This document shows positions 22,083 to 33,039 of a DNA stretch of 64,000 nt, piece by piece. Location of the stretch: contig CM061141.1 in assembly GCA_030789695.1 (NCBI GenBank), forward strand, positions 164,391,579 through 164,455,578. Direction: 5' to 3'. The translations under genes and the position numbers were made by a program. Within the stretch, counting starts at the first letter, position 1; each line of letters opens with the position of its first letter. Under the pieces are notes generated by a model. The model was not told the DNA's origin. It did not search any database and saw only the letters and a program-made list of their open reading frames with translations. The DNA is from Scilla litardierei (taxonomy: Eukaryota; Streptophyta; Magnoliopsida; Asparagales; Asparagaceae).

Positions 22083-23037
22083 TGATAGGTTTTTGATATA
22101 ATTGGGGCTGAAATTTGGATTTTTATTGAAATATAACGGGATACAAAGATAATCGACCTGGCATATAATCCCACATCAGACAAGAAAAAGAAAAATAATT
22201 AGCTTAAGTATGAAGGGGCCTCTCCACCTAATACCAATTGGTTTTAGGTTGGATGCTCAATAATACTTAACAAATGGGGTGTGAGCCCAGTGTTAGGGGC
22301 CTAGTATGGGCTGGGACTTTAGCAAGGCTATTGTTAGAGGTCTAAGTATGGGCTGGATCTCTAGCAAATGGGCTAGTTGGGGGCCTTATATGGTATGTGC
22401 CTCTTACAAAGGTATCAGAGCTAGCCCTATGCCTACGACACACCTGACGGAAGGGGCGACCAGGGGAAGGTGCGACCTAAGAGAAGGCGACCTGGCAAGG
22501 GCTAGAGTAGGTCACTTAGAGTGGGCACCCCAGAGTGGGCCGCCGTGGACGGCAGTTGTCGGAAGCGTGGTGGTATGTGAAGGGCCCATAGTCCCACATC
22601 GGAAAAGAAAAAGAAAAATAATTAGCTTAAGTATGAAGGGGCCTCTCCACCTAATACCAATTGGTTGTGGGTTGGATGCTCAATAATACTTAACAAATGG
22701 GGTGTGAGCCCAGTGTTAGGGGCCTAGATGGGCTGGGACCTTAGCAAGGCTATTGTTAGAGGTCTAAGTATGGGCTGGATCTCTAGCAAATGGGCTAGTT
22801 GGGGGCCTTATATGGTACTAGCCTCTTACAAATAAAATGGAAATTACTAAATCTGTCCAAAACCTTCCAAAATTGTCCGGTGACTAATTTTGCTCCGCTG
22901 ATCTCGCGCCTCCATTTATGCGCCTCATTTGCCACATTACTTTATTTGTCGCCTTAATTTGCGCCTTGATTTGTGCGCCTTGATCTGTGGCTCCATTTGT
23001 GCGTCACCTCCGCCTATGATTGGTTATGACCATATCA
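22083..23037. mobile_element. Solo-LTR-like insertion H in LTR of B
   Basis: A 955-bp insert that opens TGATAGG and closes CATATCA (short inverted ends), flanked by TAATC at 22078-22082 and 23038-23042. The empty site in the other LTR of B is at about 17040. No gag or pol. The TG-CA ends and 5-bp duplication fit a solo LTR. Without the nested TRIM it would be about 275 bp. Its family is not identified. Confidence 0.7.
22153..22830 (+). mobile_element. TRIM element nested in H
   Basis: Two direct repeats of about 255 bp (22153-22408 and 22576-22830), each with CCCACATC near the start and CTCTTACA at the end, flank a 167-bp interior. The interior opens with a primer site, GGTATCAGAGC (22411-22421), and ends with a purine-rich GGAAGCGTGGTGGTA. 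There is no coding capacity. Flanks GATAA and AATAA fit a 5-bp duplication with one change. This is the structure of a terminal-repeat retrotransposon in miniature. Confidence 0.8.
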
Positions 23038-23485
23038 TAATCATATGGAAGATCGCTTTCAATCACAATATGATTTGGAGTTTGAATATGGATGGCTATA
23101 TGATTTGAATTAAGATCTCATTTAATCTCGTATATTGATTTGCATGATATTCTCCATATCTCTCCATATTTGACCAAGTCTTCAATTTGTATGGCTTTAG
23201 GATTTGATTCATGCACCAATTGATTTGAATCAATTCAAATATGGATTTGAATTGATTTACTCTTTATCTCCCCATCTTCGACTTAGTCCAATATGTGTAG
23301 CCATTATCTCCATCTTTGACCAAGCCCACTTTGCTAATGAATGACAAATTCTCCATCACTTTGACTTAGTCATCGTTTGAGTATTTACGAGCTTGCCACT
23401 CCTACAAACACTTAACACACATATCAAATCGTTCACTCACGTTTGTTATCATCAAACGCGAAGTCATCGATCGGTGTATCCAACA

Positions 23486-24318
23486 GACATGATATGCGAC
23501 TAATGTGGTATCCACAGGCGCTTGTGCCATAGGCAGGCGCCTGTGAAACCAGCATCAGTCGGCTGGCCAAAACTTGCGTAACTTGCCAAATACCATGGGT
23601 CAGGATAATGAACGACAGGCGACTGTAGAAGCATTCACAGACGCCTGTGCCTTGAGCAGGCGACAGTGAAAGCAACATCAGTCGTCTGATCGAAAGATGA
23701 CAAACTGGGGATCTTTGGGAAGGAGTGAGACAAGCGACTGACTAACAAGTCACATGCGCTGTAAGTGGACAGGTGCCTGTACTTTGTACAGCGGTCACCT
23801 GATAGGACTTATAGCAGAAAGCCCAAAACCCAATTGACATAGTATGTGCAAAACAGACGATTGTAGAACAAATCACAGGCGACTGTTTGGAGACATGCGT
23901 CTGTAAAATGTTCAGCAGTCGCATGATGAAAGTCCAAAATGCACATGTTAGAGAATAATGAATTGGAGGCCTAGAAAATGAGTTCTAATGATTTCCTAGG
24001 ACTGAATGAAAGGTGTGTGCGCTCCAACATAATTCTACTACAAAGCTACATACTAGAAGAGAATAAAAATATTGCATCTTGTTTTTGCCTCTCTTCTTTC
24101 TATTGAATGAGCTTGAAGTCTTCTTGGAGCTTTAATCTTTATCTTCGATCGTTCAATCCACTTTACAAGCTTTGATTGATCCTTGAGTGACATCCATTGC
24201 TAATTGATCCTCATGATATGCTTAGACAATTGATTAACTGCAAGTATGGGATTAGTCACAAGTATTTATGTTTGCTCATCATCAAAACCAAGTAGGGAGA
24301 AGTCCAATACTCGACACA
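23486..24318 (-). mobile_element. Copia A, 5' LTR, outer part
   Basis: Continues the LTR of A after element B and matches window bases about 395-1221, including the palindrome cluster at 23500-23930. The outer end reads CAATACTCGACA against CAATACACA in the 3' LTR, so the exact end (24316 or 24318) is uncertain by two bases. Confidence 0.85.
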
Positions 24319-24355
24319 ACCTTGAGGGCAAGGTGGTTTTTTGGGAGCAGAGTAA

Positions 24356-24798
24356 TGATGTGACCGCACAAAATGATAGATATATAATTTTGGCCCATCA
24401 AAAGCTTTTTCGCAATATTCAGTTCTCTAGGGGATTTTTCTAATTTTCAATTTTAGGGGGTATTTTTGCAAAGTATTATAATCAGTTTGTTATATATATG
24501 GGGGTATGGGGATTAGGAATTCTCATGTTGGATTATTGTGAGAGACTTCATAGAGGTTGACAATTCTCTCTTTTTGAGAGAGTGCGGCCGTCTTCTGGAT
24601 TATCGGCTTGAGAGAGTCCCTCTCGAAAGAACTCATCCTATCTTTGTATCCCCTTTATTTTTAGTTTTCCATCAATAAAAATCCCTCCTTTTCCCCAAAT
24701 CTCTCTTCCTAGCCTAAAAATCAATCTTTTCCACCAAAAATCACGTCTTTCCACCAAAACCCTAACTTTCTACATCAAAAACCTCAAAAATCCTATCA
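24356..24798 (+). repeat. Gypsy F, LTR a
   Basis: A 443-bp repeat opening TGATGTGACCGCAC and closing CCTATCA. It aligns along its length with 25559-26003 (shared GGTTGA-AATTC-CTCTTTT-GAGAGTGCGGCCGTC region and CCATCAATAAAAATCC). Confidence 0.8.
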
Positions 24799-24826
24799 AG
24801 TGATATTTGAGTGTTCGATCTTAGCA

Positions 24827-25105
24827 TCTATGGCAACATCGCGAATGGAGGTTGATTGGGAGGCAATGCGTGCGCTAAATGAGGAGTTCAAAGCCTCGAT
24901 GAAGCAAAAGTTGAAGCTAATCTTTAAGGAGGCGCGTCATGAAATTTCAACGATTTTCCAGCCTTTGAAGGAGTCCACGAGGCTGCATCTGAAGGAAAAT
25001 GAGATCAAAAACACAGATCTGGAACACAAGGCGCCGCATTTGAACCAGAAAAGCAGAAAAGTCGACAACTATGAGATGGATCTGCACTCAGAAGGCAAGG
25101 CTTAG
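24827..25105 (+). pseudogene. Gag N-terminal remnant of gypsy F
   Basis: From the ATG near 24830, about 92 charged residues (MATSRMEVDWEAM start) resemble the N-terminus of the gag of gypsy C (MATSTRSKADG, then LREEF and so on). After the stop at 25105 the sequence to 25300 is GC-rich and echoes the Gly/Pro/Ala region of C, but it is not open. No capsid core, knuckle or protease remains. Confidence 0.5.
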
Positions 25106-25558
25106 CACAAGGAGGAAGCGGCATAGGACGATAGCCTCCTAGATGGTCGCCAAGGATTGCATGCAGTCCTCGCAACCCAACAAGCCTTGCAGGGCCAGGC
25201 CGCATGCCCGCAGTGCCACATGCTTTTGAGGGCATGCTCGCAGTCCTGCTGGGCCTGCCATTGCACGACGACGCTCCTCGAGGCACGTCATGGCCCATAG
25301 ACACTTTTACGGGACCCATTGGCTCATGGTTTTAAATTGGACGATCTCCCAAGCGTCAGCATTCTTATTTTAGGCACGAATGATCTTTAGCAGAGCCACG
25401 TGATCACCGTGACATGTGTCCTAGCGGCGTTAAGGGTGGGAGAGACAAATCCTATCCTTTTGACCTAGGAGGAGGCAGACAACCCACTTGGAATGGATGG
25501 CCCACGCACTTCATGTAGCAACTTGAGGACAAAGTGGTTTTTCGAGGGAAGAGTAAAT

Positions 25559-26003
25559 GATGAGACCACACAAAAGGACAGATATGTAATTTTGGCCTAT
25601 TAGGAGAGTTTTCGTAATTTTTAATTTTCTAGGGGACTTTTTGTAATTTTCAGTTTTAGGGGTCTTATTGCAAATTGTTATTTTCAGTTTGTTATTAAAT
25701 GTGGGTAGATGGGATTATGGATTCTCTTGCTGGATTATTGTGAAACTTCATAGCGGTTGAGAATTCCCTCTTTTCGGGAGAGTGCGGCCGTCCTCTAGAA
25801 TTAGTGGCTTAGGAGAGAGATTTCCTCTCGAAAGAACTCATCCTATCATTGTATCCCTATTATTTTCAGTTTTCCATCAATAAAAATCCATTTTCCCCCC
25901 AAATCCCCCTTCCTAACCCTAAAATCTCTCTTTTCCACCAAAAATCACATCTTTCCATCAAACCATAACTTTCTACGTTAAAAACATCGAAAAATCCTAT
26001 TAA
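25559..26003 (+). repeat. Gypsy F, LTR b
   Basis: A 445-bp repeat opening TGATGAGACCACAC, preceded by ACTTGAGGACAAAGTGG and a purine tract. Its end is CCTATTA, a decayed CCTATCA. Confidence 0.8.
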
Positions 26004-27010
26004 ACTTATCATGAATGTAAGACCCCAACATCTGAAACTACACAACTGATTTTAACTGTATGATCTATACCTACTTGAAGCAATCAAAACTCCTCTTCAA
26101 AGTTATGAGGCTACATAATCAATCTACAGATGCATCTCCATACTAGTTTCTTCATATATTTCAATGTTATCGGTGCAGTTTGTTCCGGTAGTTCTCTTCT
26201 ATCGACTGATGGCTATTGAACCCAGGCCATCAGTATTTATCTTATACATCATCTTTTATGATAATGCAAATCTTTCCCCCTCTGTATGATGCTATTGGTA
26301 CTTCGATCAAATGGACTATGTTTATCGACTTGATTTTGCATACATCTATGTTTGAATTCTGTATCACATCTTATTACCCAATACAATTTTTATTTATGAA
26401 ATCCTTTGCAAAGTGTAATTACAAGATCTGATTTTTAACCCATCGGACCTAAGACACATGAAAAATTGAAATAATAGCACAATTGATACACTCGTTGGCA
26501 ATTGTTTGGCCTACTCCTGATAGAGACGGATAAAGGCCGATACCGCTATTATGATAGTAAATTCAAGATAGACACGCTCCTTTAAATCCTTTCTGATAAG
26601 CTTATTCAGCTTTTTGTGACACACCTATTCCTTCTAATACTTAATGTGAGACTTAACTGTCATCTCGCTTTATGCTTTCCCTCGTGTTCTTCCAAGTCAC
26701 CCGTGAGAAATTTTTTTTGTGTGCTTCAGATTGATACTCACCCATTGGATATCTTCAACTCCAAGAAAAGCTTCATTACCATCAAAATAAGTCTAAATAA
26801 ACCTGGACATGTGATAAATCCCAAGTAGGGAGAACCAGAGCGTGACTCCATTATTGTAATGGTAAAGATTAAGAAACTGTACTAACCTTAGACTTCCCGG
26901 GGTTAATTATATGGCCTAATAAATTTCTTTATTGCTGCATCCTTTTGCATCATCTATCGAAATGTTAACCACCCTCTTTAACTATCTTATGAGAAGCATA
27001 TTTAGTATGT
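26004..27010. other. Unassigned A/T-rich interval
   Basis: About 1 kb between gypsy F and the GC-rich start of element T. The small open frames at 26216-26431 and 26616-26828 show no recognisable domain. No repeats, LTR ends or RNA genes are visible by eye. Confidence 0.5.
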
Positions 27011-27211
27011 GCAGATGATGACTTCCGCTGGGACCCACTGAAGGTGGGGTCCGCTGAGTTGGACGAGATGGGACCTACCAAGGACCTCATGCATCCCCTG
27101 GGCCAGCCAGACCTAATCCGGACAAGCGACTCAGCATATCCCGTGGCTCCCCGACGAGGCAGGCCCCCTTGATGGCATAGCTCTGTGAGGGCGGCCGCGT
27201 AGGGTCATCCC

Positions 27212-27601
27212 TATCAGCAATTCTGCCACGCAAGGCCAACCTCCAGCCGGTCGGCCCCTCGACGGTGGTTCTCCGTAGGATGGCCCACTGTGTTTGACCC
27301 ATATGACTCCACGGTCCAAGTATTCACCTGCTTGATCAAGATTAGCTAGTGCCCCGTGACATGTCCTAGGGCAGGTGGACCACTTTAGCAACAGGCACAC
27401 ATCACGTATCAGCAATTCTGCCACGCAAGGCCGACTTCCAGCCAGTTGGCCCCCTCGACGGTGGCTCTCCGCAGGATGACCCACTGCGTTTGACCCATAT
27501 GACTCCACGGTCCAAGTACTCACCTGCTCGATCAAGATTAGCCCGCGCCCCGTGACAGGGCCTAGAGCAGGTGGACCACTTCTCACGTACGTTGCTGTCA
27601 G
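27212..27601 (+). repeat. 195-bp tandem duplication in 5' LTR of T
   Basis: Two head-to-tail units (27212-27406 and 27407-27601), each starting TATCAGCAATTCTGCCACG and ending in GTGGACCACTT followed by CACGTA. Confidence 0.85.
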
Positions 27602-28133
27602 CTTTATCAGAGGCGACCTGTGGCTTGCCCTGGCAGACGGTGCACTGTCAGCCTCTCCAGGGGCGACCTGTTGCCCCTTTTGTCAGGCGACACATTGTCT
27701 TCCTTGTCGGGGGTGGTTACGGCTATCGCTCTATGTCCCAACGAACACTCAGATGGGTTTTATCGGCTAGGGACGTAGAGGGTCTGCTGACGTGGCAGAT
27801 CCCCCGATCCTATGAATAGAGAGGAAGCCCCTCTTTATCAGGTAAGCTCAAGTCCTTTAACAAAACCATATCATCTCTATCTCTCAAGAACCCTAGCGAC
27901 GGCTACCTCTAGCCGGCGGACTTCCTTCCTTCGCTTAAAACTAACTTAAGCATCGAAGGTTGATCGAAGGGACACCCCCTCCGATGAGGCTGACGAGTTG
28001 TGTATCTGTTTGATGCGATTTTGAAGGACCTTCCCCCTCTGCCCGATGAAACCGCCCTGTCCAAGCTCTCTGTTGCTGGATTGCTCGTCCATGCGAACTG
28101 ATCTGGTCCCAACGAGAATTCGTGTATCAACAG

Positions 28134-28148
28134 TTGGCGCTAGAGGAA
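28134..28148 (+). other. Primer binding site of element T
   Basis: TTGGCGCTAGAGGAA follows GTATCAACA, the probable LTR end. The TTGGCGC word is the usual Tat-clade primer site. Confidence 0.7.
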
Positions 28149-28149
28149 A

Positions 28150-28560
28150 TGCCTTGTGACAACTCTCGTCACAGAGGCTCTCAACGCAGCAACTTCACAA
28201 CTTTCTACATCAATGTCTTCATCACCACCTTTATCCTCGGCACCTCTACCCTCCTCGCAAACCTTTGCTCTAACATCCTTACCTCTTTCTTCACCTGGCC
28301 TAACGGCCTTTCCACCACCTTCTCTGATGGTGAAAGGCAAAAAAAATGGGGATGACAAGTCCTACGATGTTCTTTCGAAACCTCTGCTGCGGAAGACGGC
28401 AACATTGTTGGTAGCCTGGATGTCCTGCAACCATCTGTCGCCCCCTGCTAATCCACATGAGCCAACACTTGGATGACATAATCCCCGAGGTGGGCTCGAA
28501 CGGGAATCCCGGGTGATGGGAGTACCTCAAACTCCGGTCGCCTCTCCTTAGCATCCGGGA
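28150..28560 (+). pseudogene. Gag remnant of element T
   Basis: After the primer site a short Ser/Pro/Thr-rich frame (28156-28476) could be the Gag N-terminus. Within 500 bases of the primer site the sequence has already reached reverse transcriptase, so almost all of Gag and protease is deleted. Confidence 0.4.
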
Positions 28561-28639
28561 GGAGCCCTGTCCTTGGCGTCAGCAGACGAGCTCGGCCCTC
28601 GAGGGGAATCCGAGCACGAGAGAGCCACTCCGATGCAAG

Positions 28640-29500
28640 ACGTAGATGTCGTTCCTCTCTTAGATTCTGATCCTTCTCGGAAAGTTCAGGTCGGAACTGC
28701 TTTGCGACCCGACCTTCAGGAGCATCTCAGTGATTTTCCATGGCAGAATAATGATGTTTTCGACTGGTCGCACGAGGACATGCCCAGTATAGACCCGGAA
28801 GTCGCGGTCCACCGACTAAACATCGACCTAGCCGTGCATCCGATCCGCCAGAAGCCCAGGGCCCTCAATACTGAGAGAAGTCAAGCAATCAAGGAAGATG
28901 TTGACAAACTCCGTGCCGGCTTTATCAGAGAAGCCATGTATCCAGAATGGCTCGCTAACGTCGTTCTAGTTTAGGAAGCAAATGGAAAGTGACAGACATG
29001 TATCGATTTCACCGACCTAAACCGAGCTGCCCGAAGGATAGTTTCCCACTCTTGTGGATCGACCAGCTTGTGGGCGCTACGCCCGGGCCCGAGCTCTTCA
29101 GCTTCATGGACACATATTCTGGCTACAATCATATTCGTATGTATGAGCCAGACCAGGAGCACGACCTTCTTGACAGACTGAGGGCTGTTGCTATAAGGTG
29201 ATGCCTTTCAGACTGAAAAACGTCAGGACTATCTACATTGTCTGGTCAATGGAATGTTCACGGATCAGATCAACAAGACAATGAGGTGTATGCAAGACAA
29301 TGAGGTGTATGTCGACAATATGCTGGTCAAGTCCCTGGCAGACGATAGCCATATTGTCGACCTTGAGGAGACATTCGCGATCCTGCGGATGTATCATATG
29401 AAGCTCAACCTGAGCAAATGAGTCTGCGGCGTGGCTTCAGGGAAGTTCATGGGCTTCATGGTCCATCTACATGTGGACCCCCAGTAGGATTAAGGAGGTC
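28640..29500 (+). pseudogene. Element T reverse transcriptase
   Basis: The frame 28573-28974 includes LDSDPSRKVQVGTALRPDL, then DVFDWSHEDMPSIDP and VHRLNIDLAVHPIRQK, the Tat RT start. A TAG at 28972 and a TGA shortly after interrupt the ANGKW block. CPKDSFPL and FMDTYSGYNHI follow in another frame. The catalytic box at 29308-29319 reads YVDN in place of YVDD. Just before it, a 19-bp tandem duplication (29273-29311) shifts the frame. It is inactive. Confidence 0.85.
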
Positions 29501-30400
29501 CAGTGTCTTAATGGTCGGTGACATCTCTCAACTGCTTCATCTCCATATCCATCGACAAATGCATCCCTTTATTTAAGGCAATGAAGAAAGGAAAAGAGTT
29601 CCAGTGGACGGAGGAGTGTGAACGAGCATTCACCCAGCTCAAGGAGTACCTCGGCCAACCTCCTCTCCTGTCCAACCCCAAGGAGGGTGAAACCATCCTC
29701 CTCTACCTTGCCGTCTCTACAAGCATGGTCAGCTCAGTTCTCATCCGGTAGGAAGACGGTACACAGTGGCCAGTCTACTATGTCAGCCGGTCTCTCCTGG
29801 ACATAGAGACGAGGTACCCGTAAATCGAGAAACTGGACCTCGCGATCGTGGGGCCCGGCAGCTCAGACCATACTTACAAGCGCATTCGGTCGCAATCTTA
29901 ACTACATACCAGTTGCGTCAAGTACTTTAGAAGCTGAACGCATCAATACATATCGCCAAGTCGACGGTTGAGTTGTGCGAGAGTTCGACATTCGCTACAA
30001 GCCCCGGACCGCCATCAAGGGTCAGGCCCTGACCAACTTTGTCATAGAATTCACCTACGATATTGGATTCTCACCTCATAACTTGCTGGAGGATATCAAG
30101 ACATGGATCGTCTACGTGGATGGCTCTTCTACGGAGCAAGCCTTATAGGCTGGCATACTCATGGTCAGTCCCGAGGGTACCTGGATTCAGTATGCCCTTA
30201 GGTTCGGTTTCAAAAGTTTCCAACAATGAGGCAGAGTGGGAGGCCATCATTGCAGGGCTCAGGCTGACTAAAGATGTCGCCGCGCAGCACATTGTCATCT
30301 GTAATGACTCCCAACTCGTTAACCACGTCAATCACAGTTACCAGATGAGGAAGGAAGAGCTTCTAGCGTACGTAAGGATCGTCTGAACTCTCCTAAAAAG
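29501..30400 (+). pseudogene. Element T RNase H and second RNase H domain
   Basis: The first RNase H/connection region is at 29518-29870 (FQWTEECERAFTQLKEYL, then LYLAVSTSMVSSVLIR and VYYVSRSL). The second domain is at 30090-30390: WIVYVDGSS near 30105, VSNNEAEWEAIIAGLRL near 30215-30265 and CNDSQLVNHV near 30300. These carry the D, E and D residues of a bacterial or archaeal-type RNase H, a Tat-clade mark. Several stops interrupt both. Confidence 0.85.
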
Positions 30401-30734
30401 CTTCCAGACCTCCAAGGTGCTACACGTCCCTCGGGCCCAAAACATCACTGTCGATGTATTGGCTCGGCTCGCACCGGGGTCGGAGGACAATCTCCGATTC
30501 ACTTTTGTTGAGACACTGCAACACCCGACGCAGCTGGGAGAGGAGCTCATCCACACCACATGCACGACCTCGTTTGGATGGACCCTATCATCCAATACCT
30601 GTGCCACCAGGTCCTCCGAAGGACAAAGTTGAAGCTAGGAAAGTGAGGCTCAAGTCGACGAGATACACGCTGCTGGAAACTGTCTCCAACATCTCAAAGT
30701 TGCACCCGGATGAACTGATCTCGCTCACCATGTC

Positions 30735-31556
30735 CGGCCATTCAAAAAATGGGGGTAGACCTCATCGGATCGCTACCTAAGGGAAGAGGCAGGGCCACAC
30801 ATGCAATCGTGGCCATCGACTACTACACTAAGTGGGTAGAAGCGGCTTCCCTCTCCTCCCTAATAGAGGGCAAGACCACCTCCTTCATCTGAAAGGAAGT
30901 TGTATGTCAGTTCGGAGTCCCACACTCCATTGTCACCGACAACGTGAAACAATACCACATTTAGCATCACTTCTCCACTCATGCTCACCCTCAAGCACAT
31001 GGCTAGGTCAATCCGTTAATAAAAATATCAAAATGATGCTCAAGAAGAGGCTCGATGATAAGAAAGGGGCATGGATCGACTACCTCCAATATGTCCTCTA
31101 GGCATACCGCACTACCAAGCGGACTACCATGCGCGAGACCCCTTTCTCCCTCGCCTTCGGAGTCGATGTCGTGGCTCCGGTAGAGGTGGCCCACCTAACC
31201 TTTCGAGTGAGGCACTTCGACGAAGCCGCCAACAACATCGCCTTAGCCTTGGAATAAGACCTAGCGCAAGAAAGAAGGGATGCAGCTCAGATCTGGGTGA
31301 ACTCTTGCAAGCAAGCTTCTGCTGGGTATTACAACAAATAGGTCAATGTCAGGCGTTTCCAAAAGAAAGATCTTGTTCTTAGGCGCATCCTTCGCACAAG
31401 GGATGCGATCGACAAAAGCAAGCAACCGTTGGGGCTAAACTGGGAGGGCACATACCGCATTCGAGAGGTCCTCATAATCCTATCAGCTAGAGACCTTGGA
31501 GGGCGTACTGGTTAAGCACACATGGAACACCAAGCACCTCAGGAAGTATGATTCTT
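30735..31556 (+). pseudogene. Element T integrase
   Basis: GRGRATHAIVAIDYYTKWVEA (about 30790-30845) carries the first catalytic aspartate and VPHSIVTDN (about 30920-30945) the second. The third is lost around 31010 among stops. The C-terminal RILRTRDAIDKSK and LNWEGTYRIREVL blocks (31380-31475) and a terminal KHLRKYDS stop at about 31556 are the expected end of Tat pol. Confidence 0.8.
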
Positions 31557-31639
31557 GATCAGATTCCAACTAGGTACTACCTCAATGTACTCAGCTCATA
31601 CTTCAATAAAAGCATCCTTTTAAGGTTCCAAACACTTGC

Positions 31640-32430
31640 GCAATTTCTCAGTCTAGCTCCCAGCTCACGCTTGGGTTGATGCGCTGTCGAGACCCAAGGT
31701 CCCAACACAGACATTTAGCATTCGACTCAAACTCATGTCCGAGTCTAGCTCCCAGCTCATGCTGGGACCGACGCGCTGTCGAGACCCATTGTCCCACTGC
31801 AAACCTCCGGCATCCGACTCAAAGTCACGTCCGAGTCTAGCCCACAGCTCATGATGGCCGATGCGCTGTCGAGACCCAAGGTCCTAGCGCAAACCTTCGG
31901 CATTCGACTCAAAGTCATGTCCGAGTCTAGCCCACTAACTCACGCGGGGGTCGACGCGCTGTCGAGACCCAAGGTCCCAGCGCTGTCGAGACCCAAGGTC
32001 CTGGCACCGACCTCTGGCATCCGACATTGCACGGTCATGCCACGTCTAAACAAATCACTCAGCCAGCTTGAGGCACTCGATCTCTGGTATCCGATCTCGC
32101 ATAGTCATGCCTTGTTCAAATAAAGCACTCAGCCGGGCTGAGGCACCTGACCTTTAGCATCCGACCTTGTACAGTCATGACACGTTCAAACAAAGCGCTC
32201 AACCAGACCGAGGCACCCGACCTCGCACGGTCGTGCCATGTCCAGATCAAATGCTATACTCAGGTCGGAGCCATTTGCTGGCGAGACCCCAAGGTCCCAA
32301 CACCAACCTCTGGCACTGGACCCAGGTCGTGTCACGTCTTGATCAAGGCCCCCAATCCAGACCAGGGTAACTCGCTATCGAGACCCCATGGTCCCAGCTC
32401 TGCTATCTAGCACTCAGTCCAGGTCGTGCC
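31640..32430 (+). repeat. Tandem repeats in 3' UTR of element T
   Basis: Four units of about 91 bp start GAGTCTAGC-CC at 31651, 31743, 31835 and 31925 and contain CGCTGTCGAGACCCAAGGTCC. They pass into three or more units of about 71 bp (CACTCAGCC-G-CTGAGGCAC at about 32056, 32127 and 32199). Such arrays just after pol are common in Tat elements. Confidence 0.85.
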
Positions 32431-33039
32431 ACGTCCAAACCAGACGTCTTCTCTGCCAATTGCAATTTCATGATCCATCGCTTACTCACCCCAGCAAATT
32501 CGCCCGTTAGAACAAAGGGTTCAGCCTCCCGGGACGACACATACCCAGCAACACATGTTTGGCAAATATGTTGTGATGCCAATATTAGTCTTTCAAGCTC
32601 GCGTTAGCCTTTCGAGCTCGAGTTCGAGGGCGACATGTGCATCAGATATAGTGAGAAGAAATAGAATAAGTGAATGATGAGGTGAGTAAGAGGAGGTATG
32701 TAGATGACATGGGTTTTCAAAAAAACTACTGCCTTTTTTTCATTTCGACAAAAAGTTCTCCATCCAGAGATTAGCTGACTAGTGCGGTGTACAAAAGCAA
32801 CAACAAAAATGGAAGGAGCTACACATTCTGTCCAGTCTGTTTTTCCTGATCCACAGCAGTTGCGATGGAGGGCCAGACAATGAACCTCCCCAGGTTGCAA
32901 AGGGACATCAGGCGAGAGGAGGTCCAAGAAGGACAGAAGGCCAATATTTTCAGGGTACACCTTGAATGACGTCCTCGTAACTCGAATCCCCTTAGCATAG
33001 AACGTCTTGCCCGGAGCTTGGTATCAGACATCTTAGCTT

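Larger units (their letters stand above)
15639..23485 (-). mobile_element. Copia B, gag-only SIRE-like element nested in LTR of A
   Basis: A 7.8-kb element with LTRs 15639-17484 (1,846 bp) and 20721-23485 (the same LTR plus a 955-bp insertion). Both open TGTTGGATC and close TATCCAACA. The purine tract lies at 17485-17500 and the primer site at 20707-20718, so its sense is minus. The 3.2-kb interior holds a Gag region only. No integrase, reverse transcriptase or RNase H motif was found, so it is a non-autonomous derivative. Confidence 0.85.
20721..23485 (-). repeat. Copia B, 5' LTR with nested insertion
   Basis: Colinear with 15639-17484 except for a 955-bp insertion plus 5-bp duplication at 22083-23042. 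Confidence 0.85.
24319..26003 (+). mobile_element. Ty3/gypsy element F, tandem-LTR, host of Copia A
   Basis: Directly outside the LTR of A lies the end of a gypsy internal region (CCTTGAGGGCAAGGTGG plus purine tract, 24319-24355). Then come an LTR (24356-24798), a degenerate primer site, a 0.76-kb interior, a second purine tract and another LTR (25559-26003). The parts left of A are outside the window. The purine module and the gag N-terminus place F with gypsy C. Like C it has an LTR-interior-LTR-interior order, so the tandem arrangement is a recurring feature of this family. Confidence 0.7.

Noticed and set aside
22306..22686. 126-residue frame in the TRIM
   Set aside because: It crosses LTR, primer site, interior and second LTR of a non-coding TRIM.
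22153..22830. Cassandra-type TRIM carrying 5S rRNA sequence
   Set aside because: No 5S rRNA promoter or gene-like block was found in either LTR.
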